Notes: a model not told the origin generated them from the letters alone. A stretch of DNA of 56,179 nucleotides from an uncultured Collinsella sp. (GCA_902470835.1 CABRHR010000001.1:1-56179), one strand, 5' to 3'; shown: positions 16,997-26,100, numbered from the stretch's first letter. Numbers and translations are program-made.

Positions 16997-17593
16997 TTAG
17001 TGATTCACCGGTGTCATGGTCCGCTCAAACAGTGCATCGACCACGTCGGCTATCTCGGGTCGACGCTCAAGATCGTGGCCCGATTCCCACCATATCGTGA
17101 AAAGTCGAATAATACCGCCGGCGACAAACTCAGACGTCGTCTCAAGTGACACGGGGGCCAGGGCATCCTCGGCAAGCACGTTCATCACACGCTCGCGGAT
17201 GGAGCGGGCAATGCGGTCGCAAATAACGTTGGTCAACATGCCCGACATGCTGCTTGCCAAAATGTTATCCATGAGCTGCTCGTGCGCCAGAATCAAATCC
17301 ATGGCATCGTCCAAAATCGCGTGTCGAAGCGCGCGCACGTCCTCGGCAGACACTGCGCCGGCCTCATCGGGCTGTTTTTGCGGCAAGCCCGACATGAGCC
17401 CATCGATATAAAAGGCAAAGTAATCGTTCTTGTCGCGAAAGTGCTTGTAGAACGTCGTGCGGCGAATCATGGCGCGGTCGCACAGCATGGCAACCGTCAG
17501 GTCCTCAAAACGATGCTCCTCGAGAAGCTCGGTGAAGGCATCGAACAGGGCGCGGTAGGTTTTCTTAATGCGAAGGTCCACTGGTATCGCCAT
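16997..17593 (-). CDS. TetR/AcrR-family transcriptional regulator
   Basis: This 198-residue protein has an N-terminal helix-turn-helix at about residues 25-55 (LTVAMLCDRA, TTFYKHFRDK) typical of TetR regulators. The all-helical C-terminal ligand domain is of unknown specificity. The start chosen is ATG (MAIPVD); a GTG five codons in, with GAGGA about 10 nt upstream, is an alternative. It ends 3 bases from tRNA-Ser and is transcribed away from lemA. The target is not evident; divergent lemA or the gene itself are the nearest candidates. Confidence 0.85.
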   Translation of the reverse strand: MAIPVDLRIKKTYRALFDAFTELLEEHRFEDLTVAMLCDRAMIRRTTFYKHFRDKNDYFAFYIDGLMSGLPQKQPDEAGAVSAEDVRALRHAILDDAMDLILAHEQLMDNILASSMSGMLTNVICDRIARSIRERVMNVLAEDALAPVSLETTSEFVAGGIIRLFTIWWESGHDLERRPEIADVVDALFERTMTPVNH

Positions 17594-17792
17594 CCTCAGG
17601 GCAAAGACAACACTCGTCAATCTGTCGCATATCTTACACCTGTACCTCGCGCGCTTTGCCCCGGTGCCAACCCCGCCGAAAACACAACGCTTGCCGGAAA
17701 GTTCGGCACGGCAAAACGTTGCGGGTATACTAGTAGCGTTATACCAACGGCAGCTGGCGCATGCCGCCGCGGCCATTCGAAACGGAGACATC

Positions 17793-18344
17793 ATGATTAC
17801 CGTCATCATCGGCATCGTTGTTGTCATTGTGATTGTCTGCGCCATCGCCGGCATTTACAACAACATGGTCACCAAGCGTAACCGCATCGATAACGCCTGG
17901 CAGAACATCGATACGCAGCTGCAGCGCCGCAACGACCTGATCCCCAACCTGGTCGAGACCGTCAAGGGCTACGCCAAGCACGAGCAGGAGACGCTCTCCG
18001 CCGTGATCAGCGCGCGTAACACCGCCGTCAAGGCCACCACGCCCGAGGCCAAGATGGAAGCCGACAACGTGCTGACCGGTGCGCTGCGCCAGCTCTTCGC
18101 CGTGGCCGAGGCCTATCCCGATCTTAAGGCAAACACCAACTTTACGCAGCTGCAGGCATCGCTCGAGGATACCGAGAACAAGATTAGCTATGCACGCCAG
18201 AGCTACAACGATTGCGTGCTCAGCTACAATAATGCCATTCAGACGTTCCCGGCTGTCATCTTTGCCGGCATCTTCCAGTTTAAGGAGCGCCAGGGCTTCG
18301 AGGCCGCCGAAGCAGCCCGCCAGGCCCCGACCGTCAAGTTCTAG
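17793..18344 (+). CDS. lemA: LemA family membrane protein
   Basis: This 183-residue protein starts with a single membrane segment (ITVIIGIVVVIVIVCAIAGI), then a helical domain with the family hallmarks NRIDNAWQNIDTQLQRR, DLIPNLVETVKGYAKHE, and near the end YNDCVLSYNNAIQTFPAVIFA. The start is preceded by GGAG. LemA proteins are widespread, with an extracytoplasmic helical bundle of unresolved function. The usual partners (an HtpX protease or a TPM-domain gene) are absent here. A terminator follows at 18381. Confidence 0.92.
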   Translation: MITVIIGIVVVIVIVCAIAGIYNNMVTKRNRIDNAWQNIDTQLQRRNDLIPNLVETVKGYAKHEQETLSAVISARNTAVKATTPEAKMEADNVLTGALRQLFAVAEAYPDLKANTNFTQLQASLEDTENKISYARQSYNDCVLSYNNAIQTFPAVIFAGIFQFKERQGFEAAEAARQAPTVKF

Positions 18345-18380
18345 TAGTTTGGCAGCGCATCCTTAATCGGCCAAATGTAT

Positions 18381-18419
18381 AAACCGCCCCGTCGAATGCA
18401 TACTTCGACGGGGCGGTTT
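18381..18419 (+). terminator. intrinsic terminator after lemA
   Basis: A 15-bp perfect stem (AAACCGCCCCGTCGA / TCGACGGGGCGGTTT) with a 9-base loop is followed by CCTTTTTC. Confidence 0.88.
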
Positions 18420-18446
18420 CCTTTTTCGCGAAGGTCCCCCTCTGAG

Positions 18447-18653
18447 CGCCGTGCATTTTCAGGAGTATTCAACATAACCAAGAGCTTCGGGCGCCACGAT
18501 AAATGCCAAAGACCGCGAATATCCCTGCAAATCAAACGCTGCCAGCCCATAACCCCGCCCATCATTCGTAGAAAACATCGAGAAATCCCGATTTTTTGCC
18601 CGAGGTCGGTATGCAGGGCCCTTCGATTGCAGAATACTCGCAAAAATGCACGT
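18447..18653. repeat. possible MITE-like element with 24-bp imperfect terminal inverted repeats
   Basis: CGCCGTGCATTTTCAGGAGT plus ATTC at 18447-18470 is matched in reverse complement at 18630-18653, about 20 of 24 bases. The ~160 bases between hold no convincing gene. It fills most of the 479-base gap between lemA and the aminotransferase gene. I see no clear target-site duplication. Confidence 0.45.
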
Positions 18654-18695
18654 CGCCACCACCCCCACATGGCGCGACCCAAAACAAAAGCGCGG

Positions 18696-18794
18696 CCTTC
18701 CTTTCCGGCGCACTTCGCAGGACGAAAGAACCCCCGCCGCACGTAGTGCGCAGCGGGGGTTCTTTCATGTCCGAGGACGCGCCGGAAAGGAAGG
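18696..18794. terminator. nested three-level hairpin after the aminotransferase gene
   Basis: The outer 16-bp perfect arms are 18696-18711 and 18779-18794 (CCTTCCTTTCCGGCGC). The inner 14-bp perfect arms are 18724-18737 and 18753-18766 (GAAAGAACCCCCGC). The core GCAC/GTGC is at 18739-18750. On the minus strand the inner stem is followed by TTCTTTC and probably terminates the aminotransferase transcript. The outer arms are unnecessary for termination and suggest an inserted repeat around the terminator. Confidence 0.75.
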
Positions 18795-18823
18795 TCGCCC
18801 TCGGGCCGGACAGCTAAGACAGC

Positions 18824-19876
18824 TTACGCCACGGTGTAAACCCAGTTGTGCTTGTCCTCGACAGCACCAGACTGAATACCAGTCAGGGTCTCGCGAAGCT
18901 TCTTCATCACAGGGCCGATCTCGGTGTAGCCAGCCGGGAAGGTCACGGTCTCGTCGGCGCCGTAAACCTTGTTGTCGATCTCGCCAACCGGAGAGATGAC
19001 GGCAGCGGTGCCGCACAGGCCGCACTCGACAAAGGTGCCGGCCTTGACCTCGGCCCACTCGACGGGACGCTGATCGACGGTCATGCCCAGGTCCTGAGCA
19101 ACCTGAACGAGCGAACGACGGGTGATGGAGGGCAGGATGGAGTCGGTGTGCGACTGCGGAACGACGAGCGTGCCATCCTCTTTCACGAACAGGACGTTGG
19201 CGCCACCGGTCTCCTCGACATAGGTGCGGGACTCGGAGTCGAGATACAGGTTCTCGGCATAGCCCTCGCGATGGGCCTCCATCGTGGGCTTGAGGGACAT
19301 GGCGTAGTTCAGGCCGGCCTTGATGTTGCCGGTGCCGTGCGGTGCGGCGCGGTCGTACTCGGAAACGCGCAGCTTGACGGGCTTGAGGCCGCCCTTAAAG
19401 TACGGACCGACCGGGGTCACGAGGATGCGGAACGTGTACTCAGGAGCGGGAGCCACGCCGATCACGTCACCGGAGCCGATCATAAACGGACGCACGTACA
19501 GGGTCGCGCCGGAACCGAAGGGCGGAACCCAGGCGGCGTTGGCAGAGACGACCTGCTTGACGGCCTCAACGAACTTATCCTTGGGGAACGGGGGCATCTC
19601 GAGGCGCTGCGCAGAGTTGTACATACGCTCGGCGTTCATGTCGGGACGGAAGCAGACGATGCTGCCGTCCTCGGCGGTGTAGGCCTTCAGGCCCTCAAAG
19701 ACCTCCTGGCAGTAATGGAAGATGCCGCCGCACTCGGAGACATGCAGGGTGTGATCGGTGGTCAGGCCACCCTCGTCCCACTCGCCGTCCTTCCAATGGG
19801 CCTCGTAGCTGTAATCGGTCTTCATGTAGCCAAAGCCGAGGCTACCCCAATCGATATCCTTCTTCTCGACAGTCAT
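18824..19876 (-). CDS. ilvE: branched-chain amino acid aminotransferase
   Basis: This 350-residue class IV PLP aminotransferase interconverts Leu, Ile and Val with their 2-oxo acids, using glutamate/2-oxoglutarate. Visible motifs are the PLP lysine in GTGNIKAGLNYA (Lys186), YVRP and FMIGSGDVIGVAP in the substrate pocket, and ETGGANVLFV. The length matches the beta subfamily. The start at 19876 is set by AAGGAG 7 nt upstream. The 150-base leader has no run of Ile/Val/Leu codons, so classical attenuation is not supported. It is monocistronic, ending in the nested hairpin at 18696-18794. Confidence 0.94.
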   Translation of the reverse strand: MTVEKKDIDWGSLGFGYMKTDYSYEAHWKDGEWDEGGLTTDHTLHVSECGGIFHYCQEVFEGLKAYTAEDGSIVCFRPDMNAERMYNSAQRLEMPPFPKDKFVEAVKQVVSANAAWVPPFGSGATLYVRPFMIGSGDVIGVAPAPEYTFRILVTPVGPYFKGGLKPVKLRVSEYDRAAPHGTGNIKAGLNYAMSLKPTMEAHREGYAENLYLDSESRTYVEETGGANVLFVKEDGTLVVPQSHTDSILPSITRRSLVQVAQDLGMTVDQRPVEWAEVKAGTFVECGLCGTAAVISPVGEIDNKVYGADETVTFPAGYTEIGPVMKKLRETLTGIQSGAVEDKHNWVYTVA

Positions 19877-20105
19877 ATGTCGCTCCTTACATACACAGTT
19901 GCAAACTCGCGAACCCGCACGCAAGGACCGAGGCCGACCGCGTCGCAACGTCGCACGCCCGGAGCGTAGAGCCGGACGGGACACGCGAGCAGCATCAAAG
20001 CCGATGGCACGTCGATTCGCATGCACGAGATTGTACTCCGCACGCGCGTCGGATAAAACGTTTTTCTTTAACTAACTAAAGTATTTTCATTTGACCGAAG
20101 CTGAA

Positions 20106-20137
20106 GAGGCCAGCCACCGTAAACGGTGACGGGCCTC
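20106..20137 (-). terminator. hairpin after the DedA gene
   Basis: GAGGCC...CACCG pairs with CGGTG...GGCCTC around a TAAA loop, with small internal mismatches. It is followed on the minus strand by TTCAGC rather than a strong T run, so termination is probable but not certain. Confidence 0.55.
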
Positions 20138-20165
20138 AACTGCACGGTTTGCGCGCTGGCTCGAG

Positions 20166-20813
20166 CTACGCGTTCTTTTTGCCCAGCTTAGCCTTAACCA
20201 GACCGACCACGGTCGGGATGATCGACACGGCAACGATGCCAACGATTAGCAGCTCAAAGTGCTCCTGCACAAAGGGGATGCCGCCAAAGAAGTAGCCCAG
20301 CAGCGTAAAGACCGTCGACCAGGTAATACCGCCCAACACGTTAAAGATGACAAAGTTGCGCCAGTGCATGCCGCCCATGCCGGCGATAAAGGGCACAAAG
20401 GTGCGGATGAACGGGAAGAAGCGGCCGAGGAAGATGGCCAGGTGGCCCCACTTGTCCAGGAAGTCCTCGGACTTTTTGATGCGCTCGGGCGTCATGGCCT
20501 TCACCTTGCCCGAGGCGATGATCTTGCGGCCAAAGAAGTGGCCGATCATAAAGTTGCACTGATCACCCAAGATGGCCGCGGCCCACGCAGTGGCCAGCAG
20601 GGCCACGATGTTAAAGCCACCGTTGTGGGCGAAGAAGCCCGAGGCAAACAGCAGCGAATCGCCGGGAAGGAACGGGAAGAACACGACACCTGTCTCGATA
20701 AAGATGATCAGGAACACGCAGCCGTAGGCCATAAGCGGGCCGGCGGCGATCCAGCTGGCGATTGCGGTGCGCGGATCCTTAAGCAGCTCGGCGATAAAGT
20801 TGATGAAACCCAT
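20166..20813 (-). CDS. DedA family membrane protein
   Basis: This 215-residue polytopic membrane protein has the DedA/SNARE-associated hallmarks: ETGVVFFPFLPGDSLLFASG near the N-terminus and GRFFPFIRTFVPFIAGMGGM in the middle, with about five hydrophobic segments. Family members act as lipid scramblases or flippases (undecaprenyl phosphate or phospholipids) and support membrane homeostasis; the substrate here cannot be read from sequence. The start is at MGFINF with GAGAGG about 9 nt upstream. It is divergent from cysE. Confidence 0.9.
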   Translation of the reverse strand: MGFINFIAELLKDPRTAIASWIAAGPLMAYGCVFLIIFIETGVVFFPFLPGDSLLFASGFFAHNGGFNIVALLATAWAAAILGDQCNFMIGHFFGRKIIASGKVKAMTPERIKKSEDFLDKWGHLAIFLGRFFPFIRTFVPFIAGMGGMHWRNFVIFNVLGGITWSTVFTLLGYFFGGIPFVQEHFELLIVGIVAVSIIPTVVGLVKAKLGKKNA

Positions 20814-21037
20814 GAAGTAAAACCTCTCAGTTGTGGGCGCGGACACGTCCAAGTTGACCAGTATACGGTTGCAACGCGGGCGCGGGTCAAACCCCTCAAA
20901 AGCCTTACTTCATTACCAGCAAGTGTGCATAACTGACACCTGTCGTGCAAAGCCAAGCAAGATTGCCCTTCCTAATCCCTAGCGAATCGCTATACTTTAT
21001 TGAATCGCATTGTCACGGCGCTAAGGGAGGGCGGCCG

Positions 21038-21748
21038 GTGAGCTTTATCAATACCATTCGCGAGGACATCAAGACCGTCCAAGCGCAGGACCCCGCTGCG
21101 CAAAATGCCCTGGTCATCTTCTTGTCTTATCCCGGCCTGCACGCCAAGTGGAATCACGTGCCCGAGCACTGGCTCTGGGAACACGGCCATCGCTCGCTCG
21201 CCCGCGTGCTCTCGCAGATCACTCGCCATATCACCGGCGTCGAGATTCACCCCGCCGCACAGATCGGCAAGCACTTCTTTATCGACCACGCCATGGGGGT
21301 CGTCATCGGCGAAACCACCATCGTGGGCGACAACTGCGTGCTCTACCAGGGCGTCACGCTCGGCGGCACCGGCAACGAGACCGGCAAGCGCCATCCCACC
21401 CTGGGCAACAACGTCACCGTGGGCACGGGCGCCAAGGTGCTCGGTAATATCCGCATTGGCAACAACGTCAAGATCGGCGGCAACTCGGTCGTCGTCAAGG
21501 ACGTACCCGACAACTGCACCGTCGTGGGCGTGCCGGGACGTATCATCAAGCGCAACGGCTGCCGCGTGTTCGAGGAGAGCTTCGACGCCAAACAGCATCG
21601 CGAGTACATGCCCGACGATGCCGCCGAGCAGAGCGCCCTCAATCGTCAGGGCATCACCGAGAACGCCCGTCGCGTCAAAGAGCTCGAGCAGGAGGTGGCC
21701 GAGCTCAAGGCCCTCGTCGCCAAACTCGTGGACGAGCGCCAGAAGTAG
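21038..21748 (+). CDS. cysE: serine O-acetyltransferase
   Basis: This 236-residue enzyme forms O-acetylserine from serine and acetyl-CoA, the first step of cysteine synthesis. The left-handed beta-helix repeats are clear (HFFIDHAMGVVIGE, TIVGDNCVLYQGVTLGGTG, TVGTGAKVLGNIRIGN, VGVPGRII). The catalytic His pair lies in the FIDHAMG and GKRHPTLG loops. The last 25 residues are a heptad-like helix (VKELEQEVAELKALVAKLV), longer than in many homologues. The start is GTG at 21038 with GGGAGG 8 nt upstream. No cysK is adjacent. A strong terminator follows. Confidence 0.93.
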   Translation: MSFINTIREDIKTVQAQDPAAQNALVIFLSYPGLHAKWNHVPEHWLWEHGHRSLARVLSQITRHITGVEIHPAAQIGKHFFIDHAMGVVIGETTIVGDNCVLYQGVTLGGTGNETGKRHPTLGNNVTVGTGAKVLGNIRIGNNVKIGGNSVVVKDVPDNCTVVGVPGRIIKRNGCRVFEESFDAKQHREYMPDDAAEQSALNRQGITENARRVKELEQEVAELKALVAKLVDERQK

Positions 21749-21777
21749 ACGGCCGCGGTCAACATCGACGCCAACGC

Positions 21778-21819
21778 AAAAGGCGCGCCGGGAAATCCAT
21801 CCCCGGCGCGCCTTCTTTT
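21778..21819 (+). terminator. intrinsic terminator after cysE
   Basis: The perfect stem AAGGCGCGCCGGG / CCCGGCGCGCCTT, with a short loop, is followed by CTTTTC. Confidence 0.88.
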
Positions 21820-21824
21820 CGAAT

Positions 21825-21851
21825 GTGACAAAGGGACTGTCTCTTTGTCAC
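21825..21851. repeat. short palindromic repeat, GGGACTGTC-loop copy
   Basis: GTGACAAAG and CTTTGTCAC surround GGACTGTCT. It belongs to the dispersed family with an AAGGGAC-like loop and lies 2 bases from the end of the ABC exporter operon. Confidence 0.7.
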
Positions 21852-21852
21852 C

Positions 21853-23856
21853 TTATGCGAACTGGCTCAAGTAGAGGTCGGCATAGGCGCCTTCTGCTGC
21901 CAGCAGCTCCTTGTGCGTGCCCTGCTCGATGATGTTGCCGTGATCCATGACCAGGATCAGGTCGGCATCCACGATCGTCGACAGGCGATGAGCGATCACA
22001 AAGCTCGTGCGCCCGCGCATGAGCGCGTCCATGGCGCGGCCGATGGCAAGCTCGGTGCGCGTATCCACGCTCGACGTCGCCTCGTCCAAGATGAGGATCG
22101 CGGGGTTGTTGAGCAGCACGCGCGCAATGGTCAGCAGCTGGCGCTGGCCCTGGCTGATGCTTTCGGCGTCGTTAGCCACACGTGTGTCGTAGCCCTGTGG
22201 CATGGTGCGCACAAAGAAGTCGACCTGCGCGGCACGGGCGGCCGCCACAATCTCGTCGCGACTCGCTTCGGGACAGCCGTAGGCGATGTTCTCGGCAATG
22301 GTGCCATCGAACAGCCACGCATCCTGCAGCACCATGCCAAACTGCTGGCGCAGCTCGCCGCGGTCCATGCGGCTCGTGTCCACACCGTCGAGCGTGATGC
22401 GCCCGCCGTCAATCTCGTAAAAGCGCATGAGCAGGTTGATGAGCGTGGTCTTGCCCGCGCCCGTGGTTCCCACCACGGCGATCTTCTGACCCGGCTCAGC
22501 GGTAAACGAAACGTCGCGCATAAGCGGCTTGTCGGGCGTATAGCCAAAGCGCACATGCTCAAAGCTAACGCGGCCCTCCACGCGACCCGGCAGCTTGGCG
22601 GCGTCGCCCGGTAGCGGATCGGCTTCCATCTCGGGCTCATCGAGCAGGTCGAACACGCGCTCCGCACTCGCCAGCGCGCTCTGCAGCGAGTTGAAAGTGA
22701 ACGACAGCTGCGTCATGGGTTCGGACGCCTCGTAGATAAACTGGAAGAACGCCTGGAACACGCCGACGGTCATGTGACCGGCAACCAGCATGCTGCAGCC
22801 CACCAGCGCGATCACAATCTGCGCCAAACGGCCGATAAAGCGCACCGCAGGGCCGACGGCATTGATCATAAAGTCGGCCTTGGTACTCACGCGCGCTAGC
22901 TCCCTCGAGGCCTCATGCACTTCGGCAGAACTCTGACGCTCGCGGTTGAATGCGCGAATCACCAAACGGCCCGAATAGCCTTCCTCGACCGCGCTCGTGA
23001 TTTTGGACACCCACTCCTGACGCTCGCCGGTCACGGCATGCGTGCGGGCCGAGACCACCTTGGTCACCAGCAGCGACACAGCCGTAAAGCCCAAAAAGAC
23101 CAGTGTGAGCTGAACGCTATACACGAACATCATGATTATGGCGCCCGACACGGTGCCGATCGACACCAGCAGCTGCAGCAGTCCGCGCTGCATGCTCTCG
23201 GACATCTTGTCCAAGTCGTTGGTCGCGCGGCTGACCACCTCGCCGGGACGATGCGCATCAAAGTAGGCGAGCGGCAGGCGGCTGAGCTTTTGTGCGATGC
23301 GGTTACGCAGACGTAGGTTGAGGCGCTCGGCGACGCTCGACATCAAAAAGCTCTGCAGCGCATAGAACGAACCGGCGGCGGTCCAGATCATAAAGTAGAC
23401 GAAGATGGTCCTACCGCAGTTCTCCCAAGTAATGCTGAAGGTGGTGTTGTTGGCAAACGCCACCTGCATGCGCTCCCATAGTTCGTCGATGACAAGAGCG
23501 CTGTACGCCGGCGCAGCAGTGTTAAAGATGACGTAGAACACGATGCTCACGAACACGATATAGAAGCGCCAATGATCTCCGGCGGCCTCGTTCCACAGAC
23601 GGCGCACCGTCGCCCAGGTATCGCGGGGCGTCTCGTCCTCGTCTTCGTCGTCCACGTCGCGCATGCGCTCCGCCTCGGCGCGGGCGCGCTCGTCCTCGGC
23701 GCGCTCATTTTCCTCGTAGAGCGCCTGGCGACGGGCCTCGCGCTCGGCCGCGGCCTTGGCGGCAGCGTCAAGCTCGGACGCGGCCGCCGCCTCCTCGACT
23801 GCCCCTGCAACAGCGGCGTCATCAACGCCGCCCTGTTTCTTAAGCTCCTCAGTCAT
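21853..23856 (-). CDS. ABC exporter half-transporter, canonical-site subunit
   Basis: This 667-residue membrane-ATPase fusion is of the multidrug exporter type. Residues 1-90 are an unusual Ala/Glu/Arg/Asp-rich charged extension (ERAEDERARAEAERMRD, DEDEDET). Six membrane segments follow (~100-390), then the ATPase with GTTGAGKTT (Walker A, ~462), signature ISQGQRQLLT, ILILDEATSSVD (Walker B with the catalytic Glu) and the AHRLST H-loop. It pairs with the upstream subunit, one base apart. The start at 23856 follows GGGAGG. The probable job is drug or lipid export; the substrate is unknown. The MarR gene heads the operon. Confidence 0.92.
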   Translation of the reverse strand: MTEELKKQGGVDDAAVAGAVEEAAAASELDAAAKAAAEREARRQALYEENERAEDERARAEAERMRDVDDEDEDETPRDTWATVRRLWNEAAGDHWRFYIVFVSIVFYVIFNTAAPAYSALVIDELWERMQVAFANNTTFSITWENCGRTIFVYFMIWTAAGSFYALQSFLMSSVAERLNLRLRNRIAQKLSRLPLAYFDAHRPGEVVSRATNDLDKMSESMQRGLLQLLVSIGTVSGAIIMMFVYSVQLTLVFLGFTAVSLLVTKVVSARTHAVTGERQEWVSKITSAVEEGYSGRLVIRAFNRERQSSAEVHEASRELARVSTKADFMINAVGPAVRFIGRLAQIVIALVGCSMLVAGHMTVGVFQAFFQFIYEASEPMTQLSFTFNSLQSALASAERVFDLLDEPEMEADPLPGDAAKLPGRVEGRVSFEHVRFGYTPDKPLMRDVSFTAEPGQKIAVVGTTGAGKTTLINLLMRFYEIDGGRITLDGVDTSRMDRGELRQQFGMVLQDAWLFDGTIAENIAYGCPEASRDEIVAAARAAQVDFFVRTMPQGYDTRVANDAESISQGQRQLLTIARVLLNNPAILILDEATSSVDTRTELAIGRAMDALMRGRTSFVIAHRLSTIVDADLILVMDHGNIIEQGTHKELLAAEGAYADLYLSQFA

Positions 23857-23857
23857 G

Positions 23858-25594
23858 CTACTCACCTCCCTTCATCTGCGACTCCGCGATGGCGCGGTAC
23901 ACCTCGCAGGTCTTCATAAGCTCGCCGTGCGTACCCAGGCCCACGACCTCGCCGTCCTTGAGCACCACGATCTGATCGGCATGCAAAATCGTCGAGATGC
24001 GCTGGGCGATGATGAGCACCGCGGCATCGCGCGTCTCGTCCTGCAGCGCATGACGCAGGGCTGCATCGGTCTTAAAGTCCAAGGCCGAAAAACTGTCGTC
24101 GAAGATATACAGGTCGGCGCGCTTCATGAGCGCGCGGGCAATCGCCAGGCGCTGGCGCTGACCGCCCGAGAAGTTCGTGCCGCCCTGCGCCACCGGGGTA
24201 TCGAGCCCCTGCGGCTGTTCGAGCACAAACGTGCTCTGGGCAACTTGCAGCGCGTGGAGCATATCCGCCTCGGTTGCGTCCTCGTTGCCAAAGCGCAGAT
24301 TGCTCGCCACGGTGCCCGAAAACAGCCACGCCTTCTGCGGCACATAGGCGATGCGCCCGCGGATCTCGTCTTGCGAAAGCTCGCGTAAATCGACACCGTC
24401 CAGGCGAATAGCACCCTTCGTGGCATCGTGGAAGCGCAGCAGCAGCTTTGCCACCGTCGATTTGCCCGAGCCCGTCGAACCCACAATCGCCGTGGTCTGC
24501 CCGCGGCGGCAGGCAAAGTTCAGATCGCACAGCGTGTCCTCGTCGGCATCGTCAAAACGGAACGACATATGGTCGAACACGGCGACCACGTCCGCTCCAT
24601 CCTCGGACTCTAGCGCGCCATCGTCCAATGTGCGCTCGCCGTCCACGATGCTCGGCTCAATCTCCAGCACCTGCTGCGCGCGGTTCAAACACGCTGCGGC
24701 ACGCGGCAGCGTCAGCACCACCATCTGGGCCATCATCACAAAGAACAGAATCAGAAGTGCATACTCCAGCACCGCCGAAATACTCGCGATCTGCATGGCG
24801 TGGGCGCCCACGCGGTTGCCGCCAACCCACAGCACCGCCACCTCGGCGATGTTCATCAAAAAGAAGCTGGAGCTGTCGAGACCCACAAACAGGTGGTTGA
24901 CCTTGATGGCGTTGGCCGCGTAATCGCTAAACACCTCGTCCAGGCGCTGCTCCTCGTGACGCTCCTTATTGAACGCGCGGATGACACGCACGCCCACGAT
25001 GTTCTCGCGCAGCACCACGTTCATGCGATCGATAAAGCTCTGCAAGCGCATAAAAATCGGTGCCGCATTGGCAACTGTAAAGACCGCCGCCACCAGCACG
25101 ATCGCGACCACCACGCCCAAAAGCGTGCCCATGGCAGGGTCGATAAACCAGGCAAAGACGATGCCCGCCACGGCCAAAAACGGCACGGGCAGTACCAGCT
25201 GAATCGTCTGCAGAATCGCCTGCTGGATCACGTTGATGTCGTTGAGCGAGCGCGTGATCATCGAGCCCGTGCCAAAGCGCTCAAAGTCGCTAGCGCTCAG
25301 CTCGAGCGACTTATCGTACACGGCATTGCGGATGTCGCAGGCCACGTTGGCCGCCAGGCGCGCCGAAAGGTAGCAGCCCAGCACCGCGCCGCCGCTGGCC
25401 ATGCCGGTCGCGATAAGCATGTAGAAGCCATTGCGCAAAATGTAGTCGACATCGCCCGTGGTAATGCCGGTGTTAACCATGTTCGCCAGCATCGTGGGCA
25501 CCAGCAGGGTGCCGATGTTGTCTATCAGCAACACCAGCAGCGTCACCGCGACAAGCCTACGGTACGGCTTCATAAACCTCATTAAGAGTCGCAC
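23858..25594 (-). CDS. ABC exporter half-transporter, degenerate-site subunit
   Basis: This subunit of about 578 residues has six membrane segments (15-310), then the ATPase with GSTGSGKST (~372), signature FSGGQRQRL (~477) and Walker B YIFDDSFSALD. Asp replaces the catalytic Glu, and the H-loop is AQRIST with Gln for His. Together these mark one degenerate ATP site, as in heterodimeric exporters such as TM287/288 or BmrCD. The GTG at 25594 overlaps the end of marR; the in-frame ATG at 25582 shares the marR stop (TAATG) and is an equally good start. The gene is translationally coupled to marR and to the partner subunit. Confidence 0.92.
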   Translation of the reverse strand: MRLLMRFMKPYRRLVAVTLLVLLIDNIGTLLVPTMLANMVNTGITTGDVDYILRNGFYMLIATGMASGGAVLGCYLSARLAANVACDIRNAVYDKSLELSASDFERFGTGSMITRSLNDINVIQQAILQTIQLVLPVPFLAVAGIVFAWFIDPAMGTLLGVVVAIVLVAAVFTVANAAPIFMRLQSFIDRMNVVLRENIVGVRVIRAFNKERHEEQRLDEVFSDYAANAIKVNHLFVGLDSSSFFLMNIAEVAVLWVGGNRVGAHAMQIASISAVLEYALLILFFVMMAQMVVLTLPRAAACLNRAQQVLEIEPSIVDGERTLDDGALESEDGADVVAVFDHMSFRFDDADEDTLCDLNFACRRGQTTAIVGSTGSGKSTVAKLLLRFHDATKGAIRLDGVDLRELSQDEIRGRIAYVPQKAWLFSGTVASNLRFGNEDATEADMLHALQVAQSTFVLEQPQGLDTPVAQGGTNFSGGQRQRLAIARALMKRADLYIFDDSFSALDFKTDAALRHALQDETRDAAVLIIAQRISTILHADQIVVLKDGEVVGLGTHGELMKTCEVYRAIAESQMKGGE

Positions 25595-26082
25595 GACTCC
25601 CCCTCACGTTGATCCTCTGCCTGGCCTGCGTCTGCCACCTGTTGTTTGAATACGTCGCACTCGTCGCCGAGCGCCTGGGAAAACTTGCCGATTAAGCGCA
25701 TAATCTCGCGCTGTTCCCAGGGCTCGAGCGTCTCGAAAGCACGCTGCTCGGCCCCTTGCGCCGGCAGCGCATACTGCTCGGCAAACCGCATGCCTTCCTC
25801 GGTCAGGCGCACAACCTTGTTCTTGCGGCTGCCTTCGGCAAACTCCAATGTTGCGAACCCCCGCGCCGTCAAGGTTTTAATTGCCGAGTTAATGGTCTGC
25901 TTGCTGTAGAACCATTCGCTCGTCAGGCGGCTTACGGCAATGCTGCCGCCCGCCGTTCCGGTATCGACGAGCATCCAATAGGCGCAGTCCGAAAGACCGC
26001 AAGCACGCGAGAACTCCGAATAGATATGGTCGAGTCCGTTGAGCGTCCGGTCGAAGTCGACCAGCGTAACCGCACTATTCAT
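25582..26082 (-). CDS. MarR-family regulator heading the ABC exporter operon
   Basis: This 166-residue winged-helix protein has SRLTSEWFYSKQTINSAIKT as recognition region, KNKVVRLTEEGMRFAEQ as wing, and a helical dimerisation C-terminus. It is the first gene of a three-gene operon with both exporter halves and overlaps the next gene. Two identical 14-base direct repeats lie within its promoter (26101-26158), so autorepression relieved by an exported compound is the likely scheme, as for other MarR/exporter operons. Confidence 0.9.
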   Translation of the reverse strand: MNSAVTLVDFDRTLNGLDHIYSEFSRACGLSDCAYWMLVDTGTAGGSIAVSRLTSEWFYSKQTINSAIKTLTARGFATLEFAEGSRKNKVVRLTEEGMRFAEQYALPAQGAEQRAFETLEPWEQREIMRLIGKFSQALGDECDVFKQQVADAGQAEDQREGESCDS

Positions 26083-26100
26083 CTATCCCACCATTCGATT

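Noticed and set aside
19877..20026. Leader-peptide attenuator upstream of ilvE
   Set aside because: The in-frame leader has no cluster of Ile, Val or Leu codons, and no competing hairpins are evident.
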